Shown here: piece after piece, positions 19,631 through 30,400 of the stretch
Layout: every line of letters starts with the position of its first letter
Numbering within the stretch: the stretch's first letter is position 1
Assembly: GCA_943787725.1 (NCBI GenBank)
Contig: CALSNM010000023.1
Span: 1 to 56,298 of the forward strand
Length of the DNA: 56,298 nt
Direction of reading: 5' to 3'
Origin: an uncultured Flavobacteriales bacterium
GTDB taxonomy: Bacteria; Bacteroidota; Bacteroidia; Flavobacteriales_D; Parvicellaceae
Program-made: the position numbers and the translations under genes
The notes under the pieces: generated by a model
Databases searched by the model: none
Told to the model about the DNA's origin: nothing
The model's input: the letters and a program-made list of their open reading frames with translations, nothing else

Positions 19631-20635
19631 ATGAAGGTTTTATTATCGATTTATGTCATTTGTGCTTCTTCCCTTTCCTTTGGTCAATATGCTCTTGTTT
19701 GGGCCGATGAATTTGATGATAATGAATTGAATCTCAATAAATGGTCTTATGATTTAGGTCAAGGTGATTGGGGGTGGGGAAACAATGAACTTCAATTTTA
19801 TACAAATAATGCAGCTAATATTAATGTGGATACAGGTTATTTGCATATCATCGCAAAAAGCCAGTCATTTGCAGGAGCAAATTATACCTCTGCTAGAATC
19901 AAAACAAAAGACCTATACGAATTTACATACGGTAAAGTAGAAGCTAGAATTAAAATTCCATATGGACAGGGTTTTTGGCCAGCTTTTTGGATGCTTGGAG
20001 CAAATATTGATGACGTAAGTTGGCCCTATTGTGGAGAAATAGACATAATGGAACACATTAATAACGAAAATGTTATTCATGGCACCCATCATTATGATAA
20101 CAATGGACATAATTATATTGGCAACTCAGTAGTATGCGATGCCTCAGAGTTTCAAGTCTATAGTATTGAATGGACTCCATATAGTATAAAATGGTACCTG
20201 AATGGCTCAATCTATTTTCAAAATTCCATAGATCCTTCGTCAGTCTCGAAAGAAGAATTCCATTCTCCTTTTTTTCTACTTCTCAATCTAGCAGTAGGAG
20301 GTTTGTGGCCGGGAAACCCGGATATTTCTACAAATTTCCCTGGAATTATGATGGTAGATTATGTGCGCGTATATCAAAATGAATTTACTTTAATTGAAAG
20401 TGAAAATCCAAATCAGAACTTCAAAATTTTCCCAAATCCAGTTAAAGATGTTCTTACCATATCAAAAGAAAACTTTATTTCTTACCAAATATTCACTATG
20501 GAGGGTACAGAAATCACCCCATCATTTAAACAGCAGAAAACCATAAATGTCTCTAATCTTGATTCTGGGATTTACTGTCTGAAAATTAAGAATATTGATG
20601 GAAGCTACTCAAAAGCAATGTTTGTAAAGCAATAG
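19631..20635 (+). CDS. Secreted GH16 endo-beta-glucanase with T9SS sorting domain
   Basis: 334 residues: signal peptide (ends SLSFGQ, about 19), GH16 domain (about 22-255) and a T9SS type-A sorting domain (IFPNPVKDVL, then LDSGIYCLKI). The catalytic signature GEIDIMEH is intact, with Glu136 nucleophile, Asp138 and Glu141 acid/base. The closing MMVDYVRVYQN is typical. It is a second laminarinase-like enzyme, exported by T9SS, whereas the GH16 at 7161 is a lipoprotein; one may act on bulk polymer outside and the other at the surface. No separate promoter is evident, so it may depend on readthrough from the repeat-protein gene. Confidence 0.88.
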   Translation: MKVLLSIYVICASSLSFGQYALVWADEFDDNELNLNKWSYDLGQGDWGWGNNELQFYTNNAANINVDTGYLHIIAKSQSFAGANYTSARIKTKDLYEFTYGKVEARIKIPYGQGFWPAFWMLGANIDDVSWPYCGEIDIMEHINNENVIHGTHHYDNNGHNYIGNSVVCDASEFQVYSIEWTPYSIKWYLNGSIYFQNSIDPSSVSKEEFHSPFFLLLNLAVGGLWPGNPDISTNFPGIMMVDYVRVYQNEFTLIESENPNQNFKIFPNPVKDVLTISKENFISYQIFTMEGTEITPSFKQQKTINVSNLDSGIYCLKIKNIDGSYSKAMFVKQ

Positions 20636-20725
20636 ACTTATACATCCATTTTTCCCATTATCAAGAATTCTTATTTTCTCCTACAATTTTATTGCACAAA
20701 GATTTGTAAAGACCCATATCCTTTT

Positions 20726-20757
20726 TTTGATTCATAAATAAAAAAGTTTTATATTTG
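20726..20757 (+). promoter_or_regulatory. Near-ideal Bacteroidota promoter
   Basis: TTTG at 20726-20729, exactly 20 bases, then TATATTTG at 20750-20757, both exact matches to the consensus. The transcription start is predicted near 20763, inside the palindrome at 20761-20775. It drives the small gene at 20786. Confidence 0.7.
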
Positions 20758-20760
20758 ATA

Positions 20761-20775
20761 TTGTAAAAAATACAA
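20761..20775. promoter_or_regulatory. Palindromic operator TTGTA-N5-TACAA at a predicted transcription start
   Basis: Perfect TTGTA (20761-20765), aaaaa, TACAA (20771-20775), extended to ATTGTA/TACAAT. It covers the predicted start site of the promoter at 20726-20757, a classic repressor position. Confidence 0.58.
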
Positions 20776-20785
20776 TAAGTGTGTT

Positions 20786-20995
20786 ATGAAAATAAAAAAG
20801 CGAACATTAAATGAATTAAGACAAACAAAAGATTGTTACTATTCATTTTCTGGATACGAGAAAAAAACTCGAAATTCTGCAGTTGCTCAAGAATATATTA
20901 AAATAATGAAAGAAGAAGATCGGACATCTCAGATCAGTGTAGTAAACTTTATTCAATACCTGACAAAGAATAACCTCTGGATAGTCAAAGAATAA
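20786..20995 (+). CDS. Small basic protein of unknown function (69 residues)
   Basis: I do not recognise this protein. It is 69 residues, Lys/Arg-rich at the N-terminus (KIKKRTLNELRQTK), with no signal peptide or membrane segment, so it is probably cytoplasmic. It ends in a likely helical stretch (VVNFIQYLTKNNLWIV). The best reason to believe it is expressed is its promoter: a near-perfect consensus with a start about 23 bases upstream and the same operator as the glucan and Entner-Doudoroff units. It might be a small regulator or enzyme modulator of the regulon, which is speculation. Confidence 0.5.
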   Translation: MKIKKRTLNELRQTKDCYYSFSGYEKKTRNSAVAQEYIKIMKEEDRTSQISVVNFIQYLTKNNLWIVKE

Positions 20996-21040
20996 CTAAC
21001 AAGAGGTTTTGACCGCTCAGGATTAGCTCACTATCGCTAA

Positions 21041-21195
21041 TGATCCTTTTGAACTCCGAGTTCCGAAAGCAAAGCTCCAATTGCTTTGCAATTGTGGTTT
21101 TATTTGTTTGAGTTCTTCACTAGAATAAATTCGGTTCGCCCTAAAACAAATAAAGCCCGATACTTTCGTATCGAGCTTTGCTTTCTTAGTGACCT
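21041..21195. repeat. 155-bp direct repeat, left copy
   Basis: Identical to 33161-33315 except for one base (G at 21060, A at 33180), in the same orientation and exactly 12,120 bases away. It contains a hairpin with stem arms CAATTGC/GCAATTG, a long inverted pair TTTATTTGTTT/AAACAAATAAA, and a strong hairpin (21152-21179). The right copy is the region downstream of tRNA-Arg and includes the last six bases of the tRNA. The left copy has no intact tRNA next to it. Confidence 0.93.
21152..21179. terminator. Strong hairpin in the left repeat copy, terminator-like
   Basis: AAAGCCCGATAC (21152-21163), loop TTTC, GTATCGAGCTTT (21168-21179). Read on the minus strand it is followed by TATTTGTTTT. The same hairpin follows tRNA-Arg at 33272, where it fits a terminator. 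Here it may end transcription arriving from either side. Confidence 0.5.
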
Positions 21196-21496
21196 TGACG
21201 GGAGCAAAATCAAACCATATTCTGAAAGTCCTAATGGCTTTGAAAGCGTTGGAATAGCTTCTTTAATCAGACTAAGAGAAAACTAATCACTCACTACCCT
21301 AACCTCTTCTGTTATATCTCCATAACTCACCTTAGAACATAGATTCCTTTGGCGTGTTTTTTTAAGATATACAGCTCATAAAATAAAGGTAATTTAGAAA
21401 TAGTAAAATTGCGTATTATTTTTTTTACTAATATTCTAAAATAGTTTACATTTACCGCCTAATATCCTGGATATCAATTTTTTTAATCAAACATAT

Positions 21497-24400
21497 ATCA
21501 ATTTCCTTAAATTAAAAGCATTAGTGGTATTATGCTTTTTTACAAGTGTTTTTTACTCCCAAAATTGTAATAATTTAGATGTCGATGCTGGTCAAGATAT
21601 AGAAATTTGTTTAGGTGAAAGTATCGAAATCGGAGGTAATCCAACAGGTGAATGGACTGGAAGTGGTAATCCAACAATTACTTATTTATGGAGTCCAAAT
21701 TCAAATATTAATGACAACACACTGGCTAATCCCACTGTAAGCCCTGTCACTACCACTGAATATACTGTAATTGTTACGAGTACTCATAATAATGGAAACA
21801 CATGTGATGAAAATTCCGTAATTGAAGTAACTGTGATTGAGCCACAAGCTAGTCCGGAAAATTCCGGACCTATTTGTGTTGGTCAACCTTTTACTTTGGA
21901 TGAAATTGGTGGAGATGCCGATTCATGGGTATGGAGCTCAAATGGATCAGCTACCATATCGAATAATACCGAGCAAGATCCTACGGTTAATGGAGCTGTA
22001 GATGGTGAAGTTTTTACGGTTGAAATTACAGATTCTGATGGCTGTGTTTCGGCAGCAAGCACAACTATATCTATTAATCCATTGCCAACTGTTACCTTGG
22101 GTTCTTTTAGTGATTTATGTTCAAATGCTGCTGCTTTTCCTTTGACAGGGGGTAGCCCCTCCGGTGGAACCTACTCTGGGCCGGGAGTTAGCAATAATGA
22201 GTTTGATCCTTCAACTGCTAGTATAGGAAGTAATACCATAACCTACACGTATACAGATGGAAATGGCTGTACGAATAGTGCAACGGAAACAATTACTGTT
22301 TTACAAAGTCCTGATCCTTGCTATTTGGGACTATACTAGCAATATACCTTTTACTGGTTGTGGAAGTGGAAACTTTGATTTGGTTCTAGATAATATGACA
22401 ACTACGGGTAGCACAAATACAAACTATACTATTGATTGGGGTGATGGTACAGCTGCCTATAATAACTCTAATCTCTCATCTACAGGGACAAACCATATTT
22501 ATAATGATCAGGGCTACTTTAATTTAACCATAACTGTAGCAGGACAGAATGGTTGTATAGCCACTGAATCCCACACTGTATTTAACGGAAGTAATCCAGC
22601 TGTAGGTTTAGGAAATCCGGGTTCAACAGTAGAATTGTGTGTCCCAGATTCGTTAATCTTTCCAATCACTGGAACAGCAGGAAATCCACCTGGTACAGAA
22701 TATACTATTTCGACCAATACAGGCGATCCTCCAGTTGTGTTTTCTCATCCGCCTCCTTTTGATTACACACATGTTTTTTCTACAACATCGTGTGGTGCAA
22801 CTGGAGGAAATACACCAAACACATATTATGTAGAGATTAGAGCTGAAAATCCTTGTGGGTTTTCCGAAGCTACCGTACAACCAATTACAACTTCTATTAA
22901 ACCAATAGCAGATATTGGTGTTTCACCTGATACCGTTGTTTGCGTCAATTCCATAATTACTTTTACCGATTTATCTATAAATGGAATTACAGTGGATAAT
23001 TTTGGGACCTGTGATTCCACTTCAAAACGAAAATGGGAAATAAATCCAGCAACAGGATGGTCTCTTCAAAATGGATCTCTTGGAGCCTCTAGTCCAAGTA
23101 ATAATCCAACTACATGGGGGTCTAGTTCTATAGATGTCTTGTTTACTTTAGATGGCACCTACTCTATTTCTATGATTATTGAGAATGACTGCGGTATAGA
23201 TACCATGATAAAAACAGTCTGTATCGTTCCTGTACCCATTCCTTCATTCGATTTAGACACAACAATTGGCTGTATGCCTTTAGCAATAAATACTACTAAT
23301 ACTTCTAGTTCTTTAACTGATTGTTTCCCTGCAACATACATTTGGGATGTACAGCAGGTGGTGTCTAGCTGTGGCTATCCTTCTTCATGGAATTTTACAA
23401 ATGGGACAGATTCCAGTTCTGTACACCCAACATTTATTATTAATAACCCCGGGCAATATGTAGTTAGTTTACAAGTTATCAATAAATGTGATACTGCAGT
23501 TTTTTCAGATACTATTACAGTTACTGGACCTCCACAATTAACCCTTGATCCCATTATAGATTTTTGTGGCAATGCTTCTATACAACCTATTGCTACTATA
23601 GATTCTTGTTTGGGTTCTATAACTGATTATCAATGGGATTTTGTAGGAGGAACTCCTTCCTCCAGCTCCTTGGTTGATCCTGGAACTATCAGTTATAATC
23701 AAGTTGGACAATATATTGTTTCTTTGGATGTTACCAATGAATGCGGAACAGTTAGCGCTTCAGAAGTATTCGATGTTTTTGATATACCGGTTATTACCAT
23801 GCCTTTGGATGATTCTATTTGCGCAGGGGGTAGTATGCAGCTTGTCCCTATTGTTTCTGCAGGCAATCCTGCATATGCATATAGCTGGACACCTACTAAT
23901 GGTCTTTCAGATAATACGATTCTGGATCCTATGGCATCTCCAGCTTTCACAACTAATTATATATTAAATGTTAACGATGCAAATAACTGTGCAGCTACAG
24001 ATTCGATTGTTTTGGAAGTATTGCCATTGCCGATAGTAAATGTAATAGATCAATTCGTCTGTCAAAATGATACTGCTTTTCTGGATGGCACAATTTCTAG
24101 TGGTAATGCTCCCTATTCTTATTCATGGAATCCAACAGGGATACTTTCAGATGATCAAATTCTAGATCCCTATTATGTCGTCATTTCACCACAAACTTTT
24201 AATCTAACTGTTTCGGATCAGTTCAATTGCTCATCTTCTGCTCCATTAAATGTAACGATGTTTGATTTACCTATAGTAGATGCCGGAAATGATACTACAT
24301 TGTGTAATCAACCGGGTATAGTCCAATTTGAAGGAACACCTTTAGGTGGAACATGGACCGGATCCAACATTACTAGCAATGGAGATTTTGATCCTACAGG

Positions 24401-27400
24401 TGTAGGACTTTTTGAGAACGTATACACTTATACTGATGCTAATGGTTGTGTCAATAGTGACACGATGTTCATAGATGTAATAGACCCAACCAATGCCGAT
24501 GCAGGAGTGGATTTTGAGGTATGTATAGATACGGGAAGTGTTCAATTAACAGGCTCTCCAGCAAATGGAACTTGGAGTGGAAATGGGATTACACCAACGG
24601 GTGAATACACGGTAATAGCAGATGGCATATTTGACTTTACTTATAGTTTTGGAGCAGGAAATTGTTTAACAAATGATATAGTAAGCATAACTGTTAATGC
24701 TTTACCCATAGTTAATGCTGGAGCTGATTTTGATGTATGTGTAGATGAAGGAATACAAACTCTTACAGGTAATCCTGTTGGTGGTATTTGGTCTGGTATA
24801 GCTATGACAAGTTCAGGAGATTTTGACCCATCAGTTGCTGGGGTTGGATTACACACCCTTTATTATGATCATACCGACGTAAATAGTTGTGACAATGTTG
24901 ACTCTTTAGTAATAACAGTAAATGGACTTCCTTCAGTGGATGCAGGAAACGATACCACATTATGTAATCAACCGGGTATAGTCCAATTTGATGGAACACC
25001 TTTAGGTGGCACATGGACCGGATCCAACATTACTAGCAATGGAGATTTTAATCCTACAGGTGTAGGACTTTTTGAGAATATATACACTTATACTGATGCT
25101 AATGGTTGTGTCAATAGTGATACCATGTTCATAGATGTAATAGATCCAACCAATGCCGATGCAGGAGTGGATTTTGAGGTATGTATAGATACTGGGAGTG
25201 TTCAGTTAACAGGTTCTCCTGCAAATGGAACTTGGAGTGGAAATGGGATTACACCAACGGGTGAATACACGGTAATAGCAGATGGCATATTTGACTTTAC
25301 CTATAGTTTTGGAGCAGGAAATTGTTTAACAAATGATGTAGTAAGCATAACTGTTAATGCTTTACCCATAGTTAATGCTGGAGCTGATTTTGATGTATGT
25401 GTAGATGAAGGAATACAAACTCTTACAGGTAATCCAGTTGGAGGTATTTGGTCTGGTATAGCTATGACAAGTTCAGGAGATTTTGACCCATCAGTTGCTG
25501 GGGTTGGATTACACACCGTTTATTATGATCATACCGACGTAAATAGTTGTGACAATGTTGACTCTTTAGTAATAACAGTAAATGGACTTCCTACAGTGGA
25601 TGCAGGACCTGATGGGGTTCTATGTAATCAACCGGGGGCAATTCAGTTCAATGGAACACCATCAGGAGGATTTTGGACAGGGCTAAACATAGATAGTTCA
25701 GGAAGTTTTGTTCCTGATTCGAATGGAATAGGTTTCTTTGACAACATCTACACCTATACGGACCCAAATGGCTGTGTAAATAGTGATACGATGACCATAG
25801 AGGTTATAGATCCAACCAATGCAGATGCGGGAAGTGACTTTGAGGTATGTGTAGATACGGGTAGTGTTCAATTAACAGGTTTACCTGCAAATGGAGTATG
25901 GAGTGGCAACGGAATTAATTCGGGAGGCAACTTTATAGTGACCATAGCAGATACATTTGAGCTGGTATACAGTTTTGGATCGGGCAACTGTTTAACAACT
26001 GATACAGTAATCCTGATTGTCAATGACCTACCAATAGTAGATGCAGGAAGTGATACGGCCTTTTGTGTGGATGCTGCAGCTTACACATTTGAAGGTAATC
26101 CAGTTGGAGGTATCTGGTCTGGTCCAGCTGTGACTAGTTCAGGCGAATTTGACCCATCAGTTGCTGGGATTGGATTGCATACTATTTATTATGATTACAC
26201 AGATACAAATACTTGTGACAATTTAGACTCATTGGTTATAACAGTAAATGGACTTCCTACAGTGGATGCAGGACCTGATGGGGTTCTATGTAATCAACCG
26301 GGGGCAATTCAGTTCAATGGAACACCATCAGGAGGATTTTGGACAGGGCTAAACATAGATAGTTCAGGAAGTTTTGTTCCTGATTCGAATGGAATAGGTT
26401 TCTTTGACAACATCTACACCTATACGGACCCAAATGGCTGTGTAAATAGTGATACGATGACCATAGAGGTTATAGATCCAACCAATGCAGATGCGGGAAG
26501 TGACTTTGAGGTATGTGTAGATACGGGTAGTGTTCAATTAACAGGTTTACCTGCAAATGGAGTATGGAGTGGCAACGGAATTAATTCGGGAGGCAACTTT
26601 ATAGTGACCATAGCAGATACATTTGAGCTGGTGTACAGTTTTGGATCGGGCAACTGTTTAACAACTGATACAGTAATCCTGATTGTCAATGACCTACCAA
26701 TAGTAGATGCAGGAAGTGATACGGCCTTTTGTGTGGATGCTGCAGCTTACACATTTGAAGGTAATCCAGTTGGAGGTATCTGGTCTGGTCCAGCTGTGAC
26801 TAGTTCAGGCGAATTTGACCCATCAGTTGCTGGGATTGGATTGCATACTATTTATTATGATTACACAGATACAAATACTTGTGACAATTTAGACTCATTG
26901 GTTATAACAGTAAATGGACTTCCTACAGTGGATGCAGGTCCTGATGGGGTTCTATGTAATCAACCGGGGGCAATTCAGTTCAATGGAACACCATCAGGAG
27001 GATTTTGGACAGGGCTAAACATAGATAGTTCAGGAAGTTTTGTTCCTGATTCGAATGGAATAGGTTTCTTTGACAACATCTACACCTATACGGACCCAAA
27101 TGGCTGTGTAAATAGTGATACGATGACCATAGAGGTTATAGATCCAACCAATGCAGATGCGGGAAGTGACTTTGAGGTATGTGTAGATACTGGGAGTGTT
27201 CAGTTAACAGGTTCTCCAGCAAATGGAACTTGGAGTGGAAATGGGATTACGCCAACGGGTGAATACACGGTAATAGCAGATGGCATATTTGACTTTACCT
27301 ATAGTTTTGGAGCAGGAAATTGTTTAACAAATGATGTAGTAAGCATAACTGTTAATGCTTTACCCATAGTTAATGCTGGAGCTGATTTTGATGTATGTGT

Positions 27401-30400
27401 AGATGAAGGAACACAAACTCTTACAGGTAATCCAGTTGGAGGTATCTGGTCTGGTCCAGCTGTGACTAGTTCAGGTGAATTTGACCCATCAGTTGCTGGG
27501 ATTGGATTGCATACTATTTATTATGATTACACGGATACAAATACTTGTGACAATGTTGACTCATTGGTCATAACAGTAAATGGACTTCCTTCAGTGGATG
27601 CAGGAAACGATACCACATTGTGTAATCAGCCTATACCAATAAATCTAAATGGAACACCAGGCGGCGGCTTATGGAGTGGTAACAATGTAACTTCATTAGG
27701 GGAGTTTACACCAAACGGAGTGGGCATATCAGAGATAATATATACTCATACAGATATAAATGGCTGTGTAAATACAGACACATTAGAAATTGCAATAGTT
27801 GACCCGACCAATGCAGATGCCGGAGGTGACTTTGAGGTATGTGTAGATACGGGAAGTGTTCAATTAACAGGTTTACCTACAAATGGAGTATGGAGTGGCA
27901 ATGGAATTAATTCGGGAGGCAACTTTATAGTGACCATAGCAGATACATTTGCGCTGGTGTATAATTTTGGATCGGGCAACTGTTTAACAACTGATACAGT
28001 AATCCTGATTGTCAATGATCTACCAATAGTAGATGCAGGAAGTGATACGGCCTTTTGTGTGGATGCTGCAGCTTACACATTTGAAGGTAATCCAGTTGGA
28101 GGTATCTGGTCTGGTCCAGCTGTGACTAGTTCAGGCGAATTTGACCCATCAGTTGCTGGGATTGGATTGCATACTATTTATTATGATTACACGGATACAA
28201 ATACTTGTGACAATTTAGACTCATTGGTCATAACAGTAAATGGACTTCCTTCAGTGGATGCCGGAAACGATACTACACTTTGTAATCAGCCTATACCAAT
28301 TACTTTAATTGGTGTGCCAGCAGGAGGTAATTGGTCTGGTTCAAATGTTAGCATTAATGGCGATTTTACTCCTTCTGGGACTCCCGCTGGAGTTGGATTA
28401 TTTGATAATATATATACCTATATAGATCCAAATGGCTGTATCAACAGCGATACGATGACCATACAGGTGATAGACCCTATTAATGCTGATGCTGGACTTG
28501 ATTTATCTATGTGTGTAGATACAGGTGCAATTCAATTGTCGGGTCTGCCTTTAAGTGGAACATGGAGTGGAGCTGGTGTTAGTTCAACAGGAATTTTCAC
28601 ACCGACCATTGACGGAACATTTACATTGACATACAGCTATGGTGCAGGTAATTGTTTAACAACAGATCTCATGGAGGTAATTGTGCATCCATTGCCGATA
28701 GTAAATGCTGGATCCGATATTAGCTTATGTGTGTCTAACCCTGACATAAACCTCATTGCATCTCCAACAGGAGGCTATTGGACTGGAAATGGGGTTATTG
28801 ATTCGATCACTGGACTTTTTAGTCCTGATTCGATGGGAGTAGGCTCCTCTCAGGTTATATATTCTTATCAAAATCCATCCACATACTGCTGGAATTATGA
28901 CACAATTAATATTTTAATTAACCCTTTACCAGTACCTTCCTTTGTTCATGACTCCTTAATATGTGTGAGTGCAGGAGTGCAATTTACGAATACAACCAAT
29001 GGTGCAGTGGCTTATAATTGGGCATTTTCTGATGGTGGCACTTCGCAATTACAAGACCCTATTTATGTATTCAATTCTACTGGAGTTTTTACAGTGAATT
29101 TAATTGCTCAATCTAATTTTGGATGCTTGGATTCAGTAATGAGTTCTGTACAAGTCATAGAACCTCCTACAGCTTTAATAGCTTTAGTTGATTCGGGCTG
29201 TGCTCCACTAATGGTAAATTATACTAATAACTCATATGGTGATTATATTTCTTTTGACTGGGACCTTGGAAATGGTGTTCAATCAAATGATACTATACCC
29301 CAATCGCAACTGTATCAACAAGGTTTTATTGCAGACTCTACTTATTATATAGAACTGAACGTTTCAAATTTATGTGGAGTAGACAGCATACTGGACAGCG
29401 TTGTTGTAATGCCTCAACCCATAGCAATTTTCGGAACTAATGTAAACATTGCTTGTTCACCTGCAATATTTGATTTTGCTAACAACAGTCTTGGTTTACC
29501 GGATAATTATTATTGGGATTTTGGTAATGGAAATACTTCAACATCCTCTGATTCTGTATTTCAGCACACATTTTATACCGGGGCTAACGATACAACCTAT
29601 ACCATTATGTTGGTTGTAGACAATGAATGTGGAAGTGATACAGCTTATCATACGGTTACGGTTCTGCCAAACCAAGTTAACGCTTTCTTTAATGCAGATA
29701 CGCTTTCAGGGTGTAATCCATTAACGGTTAATTTTACGCAATATTCTACTGGAGCTTTAAGCTATAATTGGGATTTAGGTGATGGTAATTTTTCAAGTTT
29801 ATATAGTCCTGCTCATACGTATACGTCTGCCGGCACATATACGGTATCTCTTGCTATAAATGATGGATGTAGCTATGATACAGCATTTCAATCTATTACA
29901 GTGCATCCGATTCCAACAGCTCTTTTTACTGTAATCAATGATACACTTTGTGGTAATCAAACATTCTCATTTATAAATCAATCTCTCGGAACTTTTAGTT
30001 CTTATTGGGATTTTGGAGATGGAAATTCTTCAACTTTAACCGACCCTGTTCACTCCTATTCTTCTCCGGGAATTTATGATATTACATTATCGATTACAGA
30101 CCTTGTAAATGGATGTGAGAATAGCTATACAAATCAGGTAGTTTCTTTAGTAGTTCCTGTTGCAAGTATTGCAGCAAGCTCTGCAAACGGATGTATTCCC
30201 TTGTTTGTCGATTTTATTAACAACTCTACAAATGCCCAATTTTATTCATGGAATTTTGGTGATGGAAACACTTCAAATAACCAAAACCCTGTAAATACCT
30301 ATTTAAATGCAGGAAACTATTACATTACATTGATAGCTCAAAACACTAATGGCTGTAATGATACTGCATCAATAAATATAGATGCATACCCAATACCTTT

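Larger units (their letters stand above)
20996..21496. other. Intergenic stretch with a dispersed repeat and no convincing gene
   Basis: Contains the 155-base repeat (21041-21195). An open frame through the repeat into 21286 is probably fortuitous, since half of it is repeat sequence. From 21296 the DNA is very AT-rich. A weak -7-like TACATTTA at 21447-21454 is the only hint of a promoter for the giant adhesin. Confidence 0.5.

Noticed and set aside
21086..21286. Open frame through the left 155-bp repeat
   Set aside because: Its first half is the dispersed repeat and is shared with a frame at 33206-33415 that runs through the tRNA; the shared peptide reflects repeated DNA, not a protein family.
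21196..21295. A second intact tRNA abutting the left repeat copy
   Set aside because: The bases beyond the repeat do not form a T stem or an acceptor stem in either strand, so no functional tRNA is there.
22300..22340. Programmed ribosomal frameshift in the adhesin
   Set aside because: No slippery heptamer or downstream pseudoknot is evident, and similar small insertions occur in four unrelated genes, so error or mutation is simpler.
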